Positions 1 through 7,298 of a stretch of 13,533 nt of DNA are shown piece by piece (position 1 is the first letter of the stretch; each line of letters begins with the position of its first letter). The stretch is from DATBLE01 sp038248655 (GTDB taxonomy: Bacteria; Actinomycetota; Thermoleophilia; Gaiellales; Gaiellaceae): positions 1-13,533 of the forward strand of contig JBBRXG010000084.1 in the NCBI GenBank assembly GCA_038248655.1, given 5' to 3'. The position numbers were made by a program, and so were the translations under genes. The notes under the pieces were generated by a model. It searched no databases, was not told the DNA's origin, and was given only the letters and a program-made list of their open reading frames with translations.

Positions 1-1
1 C

Positions 2-409
2 AGCATGCTCGGCGAGGTCGACCTGCTGGCCGGGCCGCTCGAGCCGGGAGCGCGGATGCAGAGCATGATGGCACCGAGCCTCGCGCTCGATGCGGGCGGG
101 CCGTCGCTCGCGATCGGCGCGGCGGGCGGCACCCGCCTGCGCACCGCGCTCGTCGGCGTCGCGGCCTCGGTGCTCGACGAAGGGCTCCCGCCGCAGCGGG
201 CGGTCGATCGCCCGCGCCTGCACCGGGCAGGCGAAACCGTGCACGCCGAGCCGGGTGTCGACGAGGCTGCGCTCGCCGCCCTCGAGTCGCGCGGTCTCCG
301 CGTGAGGCGCTGGCCCGCCCGACACCACTACTTCGGGGGAGTCAGCCTCGTCTCGCGCGACGGGCCGGCGGCCGACCCGAGACGAAGCGGCGCCGCGCTG
401 CGCGCGTAG
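2..409 (+). CDS. ggt: gamma-glutamyltranspeptidase, C-terminal part (5' end outside window)
   Basis: This is the end of a gamma-glutamyltransferase small subunit, the N-terminal-nucleophile hydrolase that cleaves or transfers the gamma-glutamyl group of glutathione and related compounds. The reading frame is open to the left edge of the window, so the catalytic threonine and the large subunit lie outside. Visible family landmarks are the entry SMLGEVDL, MAPSLAL, the glycine loop GAAGGTRLRTALVGV (oxyanion-type GG), the helix ASVLDEGLPPQRAVDRPRLH, and the terminal signature AADPRRSGAA. The first in-window ATG at 5 is internal, not a start. The TAG stop is at 407-409. The gene converges on ribF with 33 bases between the stops, so it is a separate transcription unit from the minus-strand operon. 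Family assignment is firm. Substrate and extracytoplasmic location cannot be judged from this fragment. Confidence 0.87.
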   Translation, partial: SMLGEVDLLAGPLEPGARMQSMMAPSLALDAGGPSLAIGAAGGTRLRTALVGVAASVLDEGLPPQRAVDRPRLHRAGETVHAEPGVDEAALAALESRGLRVRRWPARHHYFGGVSLVSRDGPAADPRRSGAALRA

Positions 410-421
410 GCCGGGGACGGA

Positions 422-450
422 GTCCGAGGGTCTGTCCCTGCCCTACGGAC
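422..450. terminator. hairpin between convergent ggt and ribF, containing repeat copy 1
   Basis: GTCCG at 422-426 pairs with CGGAC at 446-450, and GGG 428-430 can pair with CCC 441-443. The hairpin covers the ribF stop codon (443-445) and sits in the convergent ggt/ribF gap, a natural place for a two-way transcription end. There is no U-run on either side, so it is not a canonical intrinsic terminator. The loop region contains one copy of the GCAGGG(A/T)CAGACCC motif, on the minus strand at 441-428. Terminator function is inferred from position. Confidence 0.4.
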
Positions 451-1306
451 GCTGCGCCCGCTCCGTCTCCTCGACGTCCCTGACGATCTGGTCGATCAGC
501 TCCTCCTCGCTGGCGAAGGCGCGTTCGTCCCGGAGGCGGCGCCACAGCTCGACGACGAGCCTCGAGCCGTAGAGGTCACCCGAGAAGCCGAGGAGGAAGG
601 CCTCGATCCGCAGCTCGTCGCCGCCGTAGTGAGGGTTGGTGCCGATCGAGATCGCCGCCCGGTGGCCGCCGGCAGCGCCCGCGTAGATCCCGTGCGCGGG
701 CACCAGCAGATCCGGCGCGGTCGCGATGTTCGCGGTCGGAAAGCCGAGCGTCCCCCCGCGCGCGTCTCCCTCGACGACGACGCCCTCGACCTCGACCGGA
801 CGCCCGAGGAGCTTCGCGGCCCCGACAACGTCTCCCGAGGCGACGAGGCGGCGGATCGCCGACGACGAGACACCCTCGACGACCGGCACCGGCCGCGTGT
901 CGTACCCGAGCCCGGCAAGCAGGTCGAGGTCGCCGGCCCGCCGGTGGCCGAAGCGGAAGTCGATCCCGGCCGCCACCACCCGCGTGCCGATCGCGTCGAG
1001 GTATCGGCGGGCGAACTCCTTCGGCTCGATCCGCTGGAACTCGAGCGAGAACTCGAGCACCAGCGTCTCTTCGACCCCCAGCCCGGCGAAGAGCTCCAGG
1101 CGCCGCTCGAGCGTGCTGAGGAGCTCGACGCCGTAGCCGAGCACCCGGCGCGGGTGCGGGTGAAACGTGATCACGGTGGGCGCCGGACCGGCGTCGATCG
1201 CCGTCTCGATCACGCGACGGTGACCGAGGTGCACGCCGTCGAAGGTCCCGACCGCCACCGCCCGCTCCTTCCGCCCGAGCTCCGCGACCGACCGGGCGAC
1301 CCTCAC
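443..1306 (-). CDS. ribF: bifunctional riboflavin kinase / FAD synthetase RibF
   Basis: The 287-residue cytoplasmic enzyme phosphorylates riboflavin to FMN and adenylates FMN to FAD. The N-terminal FAD synthetase half shows the nucleotidyltransferase motif GTFDGVHLGH (residues 20-29), FHPHP (48-52), FRFG (117-120) and SSSAIRR (147-153). The C-terminal riboflavin kinase half shows RGGTLGFPTANI (183-194), HGIYAG (205-210), SIGTNPHYGG (220-229), and the end block GDLYG...LRDERAF...QIVRD. Length is normal for the family. The start is GTG at 1306, overlapping the truB stop by four bases (GTGA), which suggests translational coupling. It is the last gene of the rimP-nusA-infB operon. In many bacteria rpsO follows ribF, but here the next gene is a convergent ggt. 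All expected motifs are present. Confidence 0.96.
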   Translation of the reverse strand: MRVARSVAELGRKERAVAVGTFDGVHLGHRRVIETAIDAGPAPTVITFHPHPRRVLGYGVELLSTLERRLELFAGLGVEETLVLEFSLEFQRIEPKEFARRYLDAIGTRVVAAGIDFRFGHRRAGDLDLLAGLGYDTRPVPVVEGVSSSAIRRLVASGDVVGAAKLLGRPVEVEGVVVEGDARGGTLGFPTANIATAPDLLVPAHGIYAGAAGGHRAAISIGTNPHYGGDELRIEAFLLGFSGDLYGSRLVVELWRRLRDERAFASEEELIDQIVRDVEETERAQRP

Positions 1307-2082
1307 GCGGGGAGCACCACCCGGCCGACGGCGACGAGCTCGCCGTTGAGGAGCGTGCGCGTCTCCGCGGGTGGTCGACGCCGGCCGGCGCGGATCGCCG
1401 CCGCCTCCTCGGCGGAGACCTCGATCGCGGGCAGGAAGGGAAGGGCCTCCGCGGGCGGCAGGATCCGCTCCTCGTCCGCGTCGTCGACCGAGAACGGCCC
1501 GACCTGCAGGCGCCGCAGGGTGCTGCAGTGTCCCCCGAGCGCATCGGCGATCGAGCGGATGTACGTTCCCGAGCCGACTCCGAGGACGAGGCGCGCGATT
1601 CCGTCCGCGTACCGGACGAGCTCGAGCGCGTGCACCCGCGACCGCCGGACCGGCATCTCCACCACCTGGCCGCGCCGGTGGAGGCGATACGCACGCTCGC
1701 CGCCGATCTTGATCGCGGACGCGGCCGGGACCGGCAGGTCGACGTCGCCGCGAAAGCCTGCGAGCCGCTCCTCGAGCCCGGCCCGATCGGGCGGCTCGAG
1801 CTCCTCGACCTGCTCGCCCTCCCGGTCGCCGGTGGTGGTACGGGCGGTCAGGTCGATGTCGGCGACGTAGCGCTTGTCGAGGCCGACGAGCCAGGGAGCG
1901 AGACGCGTCGCCGCGCCGGAGAGGACGAGGAGCAGACCGGTGGCGAACGGGTCGAGCGTGCCGGCATGGCCGGTACGGGCCCCCGTGCGGCGGCGGATCG
2001 CGGCGATCACCTGGAAGGACGACGGTCCTGCCGGCTTGTCGACGAGGATCAGCCCTGCTGGCCTAAGCGCGCGCGGAGGCAT
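1303..2082 (-). CDS. truB: tRNA pseudouridine(55) synthase TruB
   Basis: TruB converts uridine 55 of the tRNA T-loop to pseudouridine and also acts as a tRNA folding chaperone. The 259-residue protein opens with the family block GLILVDKPAGPSSF (10-23), followed by GHAGTLDPFATG (38-49), whose Asp44 is the catalytic aspartate. KRYVADIDLTARTTTGDREG follows at about 70-89, then the VRYADGIARLVLGVGSGTYIRSIADALG region. It is shorter than E. coli TruB (about 314 residues), mainly at the C-terminus, so the PUA-type tail is small; RAGRRRP and NGELVAVGRVV remain recognisable. The ATG at 2082 lies inside the nrnA 3' end (20-base overlap). The stop overlaps the ribF start. Standard nusA-operon context. 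Confidence 0.95.
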   Translation of the reverse strand: MPPRALRPAGLILVDKPAGPSSFQVIAAIRRRTGARTGHAGTLDPFATGLLLVLSGAATRLAPWLVGLDKRYVADIDLTARTTTGDREGEQVEELEPPDRAGLEERLAGFRGDVDLPVPAASAIKIGGERAYRLHRRGQVVEMPVRRSRVHALELVRYADGIARLVLGVGSGTYIRSIADALGGHCSTLRRLQVGPFSVDDADEERILPPAEALPFLPAIEVSAEEAAAIRAGRRRPPAETRTLLNGELVAVGRVVLPA

Positions 2083-3049
2083 TCGCGAACTCGCCGCGGA
2101 TGAAGTCGACGATCGCCTCGATCGGCTCGTCCGTCGAGAATCCGGCCGCCTGCCGGTGACCTCCGCCCTGTCGCTTCCGGGCGATCACGGAGACGTCGAG
2201 CTCGTCGTGCGAGGAGCGCAGCGAGATCCGGCGCGGCGCCTCCGGCGGCTCCGGCGGCTCGCGGACCGTCGCGGCCATCTCGGTCCCGTCGACCGCACGC
2301 AGGGCGTCGATGATCCCCTCGGCGTACTCCTCGCCGACGCCGAGCTCCGTGAAGTCGCTGCGCACGAGGTAGGTGATCACCAGGCGCCCGCCCTCGTAGA
2401 GCCGGGCGCGGTCGAGCGCCTTCGCAAGCAGCTTCAGCTTCGCGAACTCGACGGACTCGTAGATGCCCTGGAAGATCCGGTGCACGTCGACACCGGCCTC
2501 GACCAGTTCCGCCGCGAGCCGGAGCGCCTTCGGCGTCGTGTTCGCGTACTGGAAGCGGCCGGTGTCCGTGACCAGGGCGACGTAGAGCGCCTCGGCGATC
2601 TCGGGCGTGAGGGCGACGTCGAGCTCGGCGAGCAGGTCCCGGACGATCTCCCCGGTCGAGGACGCGTCCGGGACGATCAGGTTGATCCTTCCGAATCGTG
2701 TGTTGTCCGCGTGGTGGTCGACGTCGACGACGAGCGGGGCCGCGTCGAGGAACTCCGGGGCGAGCCCGGTGCGGCTCGCGGTCGCGCAGTCGAGTGCGAG
2801 CACGATTCGCTCGCCGGCGTCGTCCGGCAGCTCGCGGCGCAGCCCGCCGAGATCGAGGAACGAGTACTCCTGCGGCAGGTCCATCTCGCCCGGGAGGAAC
2901 ATGACGCCGTCCTTGCCGAGCCGGTCGAGCGCGAGCTTCGTGCCGAGGATCGAGCCGAACGCGTCGCCGTCCGGATTCTCGTGGGTGACGAGCAGGAAGC
3001 GGTCGTGGTCGCGGATCGCGTCGGCGACCGCGGTCAGCTCACTCGTCAC
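2063..3049 (-). CDS. nrnA: DHH/DHHA1 phosphoesterase, NrnA-type oligoribonuclease / pAp phosphatase
   Basis: This is a DHH-superfamily phosphoesterase of the NrnA group, which degrades very short RNAs (nanoRNA) and in several bacteria dephosphorylates 3'-phosphoadenosine 5'-phosphate. Metal-binding motifs are all visible in the 328-residue protein: THENPDGDAFGS (22-33), LALDCA (84-89), the diagnostic DHH at 111-113, DASSTGEIV (128-136) and TDTGRF (161-166). The C-terminal DHHA1 substrate domain ends with RSSHDELDVSVIA and GGGHRQAAGF (295-304). The GTG start at 3049 overlaps the rbfA stop by 11 bases. The stop is inside truB. Position between rbfA and truB is the usual one in Gram-positive and actinobacterial genomes. 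Substrate preference between nanoRNA and pAp cannot be told from sequence. Confidence 0.93.
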   Translation of the reverse strand: MTSELTAVADAIRDHDRFLLVTHENPDGDAFGSILGTKLALDRLGKDGVMFLPGEMDLPQEYSFLDLGGLRRELPDDAGERIVLALDCATASRTGLAPEFLDAAPLVVDVDHHADNTRFGRINLIVPDASSTGEIVRDLLAELDVALTPEIAEALYVALVTDTGRFQYANTTPKALRLAAELVEAGVDVHRIFQGIYESVEFAKLKLLAKALDRARLYEGGRLVITYLVRSDFTELGVGEEYAEGIIDALRAVDGTEMAATVREPPEPPEAPRRISLRSSHDELDVSVIARKRQGGGHRQAAGFSTDEPIEAIVDFIRGEFANASARA

Positions 3050-3380
3050 GGACGAGCTCGTCGATCAGCTTGCTCATGCGAACCCCCTCCTCGACCGAGC
3101 GATCGTATTCGAAGGCCAGCTGGGGGGTCCGCTTCATTCTCAGCTCGCGGCCGAGGCGAGCCTGGAGGACGCCGTGCGCGGCGTCGAGTGCGGCGAGGGT
3201 CGCCTGCCGCTTGCGCGCCGGGCCGAGGACGCTGACGAACACACGGGCATGACGAAGGTCCGGCGACGTCTCGACGCCGGTCACGGTCACGAAGCCGATC
3301 CGGGGGTCCTTCAGCTCCGGCACCGCCTCCGAGAGCACCTGCCGGACCGATTCGTTCACTCGACGCATGCGGCCGCTCAT
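3039..3380 (-). CDS. rbfA: 30S ribosome-binding factor RbfA
   Basis: RbfA is a small KH-fold protein that binds the pre-30S subunit and helps mature the 5' end of 16S rRNA. The 113-residue product matches the family along its length: MRRVNESVRQVLSEAV at the start, LKDPRIGFVTVTGVETSPDLRHARVFVSVLG in the centre, and RLGRELRMKRTPQLAFEYDRSVEEG near the end. The ATG at 3380 is chosen because the MSGRMRRVNE start fits the family; Met5 is an alternative. No strong Shine-Dalgarno sequence is visible, but DUF503 ends only 20 bases upstream, so coupling is plausible. It overlaps nrnA by 11 bases. Confidence 0.94.
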   Translation of the reverse strand: MSGRMRRVNESVRQVLSEAVPELKDPRIGFVTVTGVETSPDLRHARVFVSVLGPARKRQATLAALDAAHGVLQARLGRELRMKRTPQLAFEYDRSVEEGVRMSKLIDELVRDE

Positions 3381-3400
3381 CCCGGCTGAACGCTACCCGT

Positions 3401-3700
3401 CTAATCGTCGAGCGCCACGATCCGCCGGGCGACGCCTGCGACCACCCATTCCTGGCCGTACAGCCAGCGCTCGGCTCCGTCCAGGAGCTCGTGCAGGTCG
3501 GCGACCTCGCGAGCGGCGCACGTCATCGCGAGCCGCGAGCGCTGCCAGAGATCGTGGTGATCGACCTCGGCGACCGAGGCCCCGAACCGATGCTGAAGCT
3601 GCGCCTTCGCGGACTTGACGAACGAGCGCTTTCCCTTCAACGAGCCCGCCTCCGGGAAGTGGAGCTCGATCGAGAGAATGCCGACGTAGCCGCCGCTCAC
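3401..3700 (-). CDS. DUF503 family protein (YlxP-like)
   Basis: A 99-residue protein of the DUF503/YlxP family, widely found between infB and rbfA. Its biochemical role is unsettled; its neighbours suggest a link to ribosome assembly or translation. Landmarks are VGILSIELHFPEAGSLKGKRSFVKS at the N-terminus (the SLKGKR block is typical), the middle AEVDHHDLWQRSRLAM, and a C-terminal helix-rich part. The start is GTG at 3700, 18 bases after the malQ stop. A GGAGG lies at 3716-3712 inside the malQ end, slightly far from the start (11 bases). Identity as DUF503 is confident; function is not assigned. Confidence 0.9.
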   Translation of the reverse strand: MSGGYVGILSIELHFPEAGSLKGKRSFVKSAKAQLQHRFGASVAEVDHHDLWQRSRLAMTCAAREVADLHELLDGAERWLYGQEWVVAGVARRIVALDD

Positions 3701-3718
3701 CCCTGGGCCCGCCTCCGG

Positions 3719-5011
3719 TTAGCCGACCGCGGCCGCGGACCGCCTCCCGGCGCCGACCGCGCCACGCCCCGACGCGACGGTTGCCCGCAAGACCCGCTCC
3801 GCCGCGTCGGCATCCGCCTGCCCGGAATCGAGGCGCCACTGCCAGTTTCCGTTCCCGACGGTGCCCGGGTTGTTCATCCGCGCTTCGGCCCCGAGGCCGA
3901 GCACGTCCTGCATCGGCACGATCGCGATCCGGGCCTGCGAGGAGAGCGCCAGGCGAACGATCGCCCACTCGCGGTCGTCGTCGTCGATCCCCGCCGCTGC
4001 GAGGTCGTGATCGGCGAGCTGCAGATCCTCCTCGGACGCTGTCGACAGCCACTCGGCAATCGTTGCGTGGTCGTGCGTGCCGGTGTAGACGACGGCGTCC
4101 TCCGGATGCGCGGCGACGGCGTGTCGGCGACGGTGCCGACCGACGAATCCGCGGCCGACGATCCGCATGCCGAGGAGGCCGAGCTCCCTGCGCAGACGGT
4201 CGACCGCCGGCGTGATCATCCCGAGGTCCTCGGCGATCAACGGCAGGCGCCCGAGCTCGTGCTCGACCGCGCGGAAGAGCCTCGCGCCCGGCCCGCGGCG
4301 CCACCTGCCCGCGAGGGGGTTGCCGGCCCCGGCCGGGATCGCCCAGTAGGAGACGAAGCCGCGGAAGTGATCGATTCGCGCGACGTCGACGAAGTCGAGC
4401 GTGCGACGGAAGCGCTCGATCCACCAGCGGTAGCCCTGGCGGCGCAGCTCGCCCCAGTCGTAGACGGGCTGGCCCCATAGCTGCCCGTCCGGATGCGAGA
4501 CGTCCGGCGCCGCGCCGGCGACGAGGCCGCGGGCGAACAGCTCGGGGTGGGCGACGACGTCCGCGCTGTCGGGGGCGACGTAGATCGGGATGTCGCCGAT
4601 CAGACGCACGCTGCGTTCGGCCGCGTATCGACGGAGCGCAGTCCATTCGCGTTCGAAGCGCACCTGGTCGGCGGTGGCGCCCGACCCTGCATATGCCTCC
4701 CAGTCGGCCGCCCAGTACGCGTGGCGCCGGCGGAAGGCAACGAGCTCGGCGGGCGTCACCTCTGCGTCGGGGTCCGCGAGGAGTCCCCGCCAGGCCGCAA
4801 ACGCCGAGGAGGAGGTGTACGGGGAGCCGAAGGCGTCGGGCGGGCCGAGCGGAAGCACCTGCCACCAGCTCTGTCCTGCCCGCTCCAGCCAGTCGACGAA
4901 CTCGTACGCCTCGGGGCCGAGCCGCCTGCCGGGGAGCGAGGTGATGTGCAGGAGGACCCCGCTGCCGCGGCGCGAGAAGGCTGCCTCTCCCCTTCCGTGC
5001 ATCGTCGGCAC
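3719..5011 (-). CDS. malQ: 4-alpha-glucanotransferase (amylomaltase, GH77), compact form
   Basis: MalQ disproportionates alpha-1,4-glucans by cleaving a donor and transferring the glucan to an acceptor such as glucose or maltose. The 430-residue protein carries GSGVLLHITSLPG (16-28), GSPYTSSSAFA (62-72), LIGDIPIYVAPDSADV (137-152), RIDHFRGF with nucleophile Asp214, IAEDLG with acid/base Glu261, YTGTHDHAT with Asp314, and MNNPGTVGNGNWQW. The spacings 214/261/314 closely mirror those of the Thermus amylomaltase triad (293/340/395, from memory), with about 80 fewer N-terminal residues, so the enzyme is shortened but apparently complete. The stretch around 284-300 (IVGRGFVGRHRRRHAV) departs from the usual pattern but stays in frame. 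The start is GTG at 5011; ATG at 5002 is an alternative. Its place inside the infB-rbfA operon is unusual. Confidence 0.93.
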   Translation of the reverse strand: MPTMHGRGEAAFSRRGSGVLLHITSLPGRRLGPEAYEFVDWLERAGQSWWQVLPLGPPDAFGSPYTSSSAFAAWRGLLADPDAEVTPAELVAFRRRHAYWAADWEAYAGSGATADQVRFEREWTALRRYAAERSVRLIGDIPIYVAPDSADVVAHPELFARGLVAGAAPDVSHPDGQLWGQPVYDWGELRRQGYRWWIERFRRTLDFVDVARIDHFRGFVSYWAIPAGAGNPLAGRWRRGPGARLFRAVEHELGRLPLIAEDLGMITPAVDRLRRELGLLGMRIVGRGFVGRHRRRHAVAAHPEDAVVYTGTHDHATIAEWLSTASEEDLQLADHDLAAAGIDDDDREWAIVRLALSSQARIAIVPMQDVLGLGAEARMNNPGTVGNGNWQWRLDSGQADADAAERVLRATVASGRGAVGAGRRSAAAVG

Positions 5012-5013
5012 TC

Positions 5014-5080
5014 TAGACGGCCGGTCCGACCCCGCTCCGGGAAGCCGCCCGACCGCACCCGCGGCCTACCGGGCCGTCTA
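5014..5080. repeat. inverted repeat bounding the infB-malQ spacer
   Basis: TAGACGGCCGGT at 5014-5025 is complementary to ACC-G-GGCCGTCTA at 5068-5080, giving about 12 pairs with a single bulged G at 5071 and a 42-base GC-rich loop that may fold further. One arm contains the infB stop codon (5078-5080) and the other ends two bases before the malQ GTG. In the mRNA it would be a long hairpin occupying the whole intercistronic gap. It could reduce or uncouple malQ translation, protect the upstream mRNA end, or be a scar of malQ insertion. Function is inferred. Confidence 0.6.
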
Positions 5081-7051
5081 CGAGGCGGCCGGGGCCGGTT
5101 CGGGCGACTCGCTGAGGTCGGTGCGCTCGACCTCGCGCAGCTCGTAGGCCTCGAGCACGTCGCCTTCCTTGACGTCGTTGAAGCCCTCGAGCAGGATCCC
5201 GCACTCGAAGCCCTCCTGCACCTCGCGCACGTCGTCCTTGAACCGCTTGAGCTGTGCGATCGAGGTCTCGAACACGACGGCCCCGTCACGGACGACCCGT
5301 ACCCTGGCCCCGCGCCGGATGACGCCGTTGGCGACCATGCAGCCCGCAATCGTCCCGAGCCGCGAGACGCGGAACAGCGCACGCACCTCGGCTTCGCCGA
5401 TCGTCTCCTCGTGCGTGACCGGCGCGAGCATGCCGACGAGCGCCTGCTCGATGTCCTCGGTCAGCTGGTAGATCACGCGATAGGTTCGGATCTCCACCCC
5501 TTCGCGCTCGGCGAGCTGGCGCGCCTCTGCGTTGGGGCGGACGTTGAAGCCGACGACGAGCGCGTCGGACGCCCGGGCGAGGTTGACGTCGTTCGCGGTG
5601 ATGCCGCCCACGTCCTTGTGGATGACGTTCACGCCGACCTCGGAGTGCTCGATCTTCGACAGCTCGTTCAGCGCCGCCTCGAGGGAGCCCTGCACGTCGG
5701 CCTTGAGCACGAGTCTCAGTTCCCGGATGGCGCCCGCCTGCATCTCCGAGAACAGGGTCTCGAGCGAGACCCCGCGCTTGGACTGGGTCGCCCGCTGCTC
5801 GCGCCGGAGGCGCTCGCCGCGCACCTGGGCGAGGTGCCGGGCCTGGCGGTCGTTCTCGACGACGCGGCCGAGCTCGCCGGCCGGCGGCGGCTTGTCGAAG
5901 CCGATGATCTCGACCGGATCGCCGGGCCGCGCGTCCTTGATCCGCTCGCCACGGTAGTTCTGCAGCGCGCGAACCTTGCCGTGCGCGTCGCCGGCGACGA
6001 TCGAGTCGCCGACGTGGAGCGTGCCGCGCTGGACCAGCATCGTCGCGACCGGCCCGCGGCCGATGTCGAGTCGCGACTCGATGATCGGGCCCGACGCCTC
6101 CGCGTTCGGGTTCGCGGTCAGCTCGAGCTCGGCGTCGGCGACGAGCAGAACCTTCTCGAGCAGGTCCTGGAGATTCTGCTTCTCGCGGGCGGAGACGTCC
6201 GAGAACTGGATCGTCCCGCCCCACTCCTCCGGCTGCAGGCCTTCGGAGGTCAGCTCGGTGCGGACCCGCTCGGTGTTCGCCTCCGGCAGGTCGACCTTGT
6301 TGACAGCGACGACGATCGGCATCTCGGCGGCGCGCGCATGCGCGATCGACTCGCGCGTCTGCGGCATCACGCCGTCGTTCGCGGCGACGACGAGCACGGC
6401 GATGTCGGCGACCTTGGCGCCGCGGGCGCGGAGGGCCGTGAACGCCTCGTGGCCGGGCGTGTCCAGGAAGGTGATCCTTCGGCCGTCGTGGGCGGTCTGG
6501 TATGCGCCGATGTGCTGCGTGATCCCCCCGGCCTCCGTCTCGACCACGGCGGCCTCGCGGATCGCGTCGAGCAGCGTCGTCTTGCCGTGGTCGACGTGTC
6601 CCATGATCGTCACCACCGGCGGCCTCGCATCGAGATCGGCGGGGTCGTCCTCGTACGACTCGGGCTCGATCTCCTCCTCGTCGGCGTGCCGGATCGTCAC
6701 CTCGCGCTTGAGCTCCGTCGCGAGCAGCTCCACCTCTTCGTCGGAAAGCGACTGCGTCGCGGTCTTCGGCGCCCCGAGGCCCATCAGGATCTTGATGATG
6801 TCCTGCATCCCCACCCCGAGCGCCTGGGAAAAATCGCGCACGGTGATGCCCGACTCGATGCTGACCGGCCCGGTCGGCGCGACCACCTCGCGCGGCTGTT
6901 TCGGCGGCGCCGGCGCCCGGTCCTGGCGCGATCGGCGGTCGTCGCGCGGGCGTGCGGCCCCGGTGTCGATCACGACCCGGCGCTTGCGCCCCGAGATTCC
7001 GCCCTGGCGCGGGCGGATCGGGCGGTTCGGCTTGTTCGGCCCGTCAGCCAT
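5078..7051 (-). CDS. infB: translation initiation factor IF-2, short N-terminus
   Basis: IF2 is the GTPase that brings initiator tRNA to the 30S subunit and promotes subunit joining. In the 657-residue protein an N-terminal basic, Pro/Arg-rich region (1-60) leads into the IF2_N-like segment ITVRDFSQALGV...IIKILMGLG (69-93). The GTPase domain follows: GHVDHGKT (151-158), switch GGITQHIGAY (175-184), DTPGHEAF (197-204), NKVD (251-254) and SAREKQN as G5. The EF-Tu-like domain, IF2 domain 3 (LKADVQGSLEAAL) and the C-terminal fMet-tRNA-binding domain (GTIAGCMVANGVIRRGA, ECGILLEGFNDVKEGD) complete it. It is shorter than IF2 of most Actinobacteria (often about 900 or more) because the low-complexity N-terminus is small. 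ATG at 7051 overlaps ylxR by 8 bases. Confidence 0.97.
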   Translation of the reverse strand: MADGPNKPNRPIRPRQGGISGRKRRVVIDTGAARPRDDRRSRQDRAPAPPKQPREVVAPTGPVSIESGITVRDFSQALGVGMQDIIKILMGLGAPKTATQSLSDEEVELLATELKREVTIRHADEEEIEPESYEDDPADLDARPPVVTIMGHVDHGKTTLLDAIREAAVVETEAGGITQHIGAYQTAHDGRRITFLDTPGHEAFTALRARGAKVADIAVLVVAANDGVMPQTRESIAHARAAEMPIVVAVNKVDLPEANTERVRTELTSEGLQPEEWGGTIQFSDVSAREKQNLQDLLEKVLLVADAELELTANPNAEASGPIIESRLDIGRGPVATMLVQRGTLHVGDSIVAGDAHGKVRALQNYRGERIKDARPGDPVEIIGFDKPPPAGELGRVVENDRQARHLAQVRGERLRREQRATQSKRGVSLETLFSEMQAGAIRELRLVLKADVQGSLEAALNELSKIEHSEVGVNVIHKDVGGITANDVNLARASDALVVGFNVRPNAEARQLAEREGVEIRTYRVIYQLTEDIEQALVGMLAPVTHEETIGEAEVRALFRVSRLGTIAGCMVANGVIRRGARVRVVRDGAVVFETSIAQLKRFKDDVREVQEGFECGILLEGFNDVKEGDVLEAYELREVERTDLSESPEPAPAAS

Positions 7052-7298
7052 CGCGTTCAGTGTAGAGGGCGGTCAGGGACGATTCGACCCGCACTGGCCG
7101 CCGGAGCACGCGGGCGAACGCCCGCCGCGAGGTCGCACGCTCGAAGCAGGCGAGCCGGCGGCAGGTGTACACGCCGCGTCCGGGCTCCGAGCGTCCGTGA
7201 ACGAGCCGGCCGTCCCGGGCGACGAAGCGCAGGAGCTCCGCCTGGGGCGCCTTGCGGCCGCAACCGGCGCAGGAGCGGATGGGAGCGCCGTTGCTCAC
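7044..7298 (-). CDS. ylxR: YlxR family RNA-binding protein (RnpM type)
   Basis: A small (84-residue) YlxR/DUF448 protein encoded, as usual, between nusA and infB. The family folds as a small RNA-binding domain; in Bacillus subtilis the homologue has been reported to bind and modulate RNase P. Visible marks are RSCAGCGRKAPQAELLRFVARDG (8-30), GRGVYTCRRLAC (40-51) and a basic helix SRRAFARVLRR (57-67). Cysteines 10, 13, 46 and 51 could bind a metal. The open frame continues far upstream, but the true start is taken as GTG at 7298 because it overlaps the nusA stop as GTGA and begins just before the conserved domain. The 3' end overlaps infB by 8 bases. Confidence 0.9.
   Translation of the reverse strand: MSNGAPIRSCAGCGRKAPQAELLRFVARDGRLVHGRSEPGRGVYTCRRLACFERATSRRAFARVLRRPVRVESSLTALYTERDG

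Noticed and set aside
576..1694. A long minus-strand frame across ribF and truB
   Set aside because: It is an out-of-frame shadow rich in Arg, Ser and Pro. The two real genes there have complete family motifs.
4110..4180. Suspected frameshift in malQ around residues 284-300
   Set aside because: The segment is divergent, but neither other frame gives a better match. The conserved HPEDAVVYTGTHD continues in the same frame and the catalytic spacing is close to that of a known amylomaltase.
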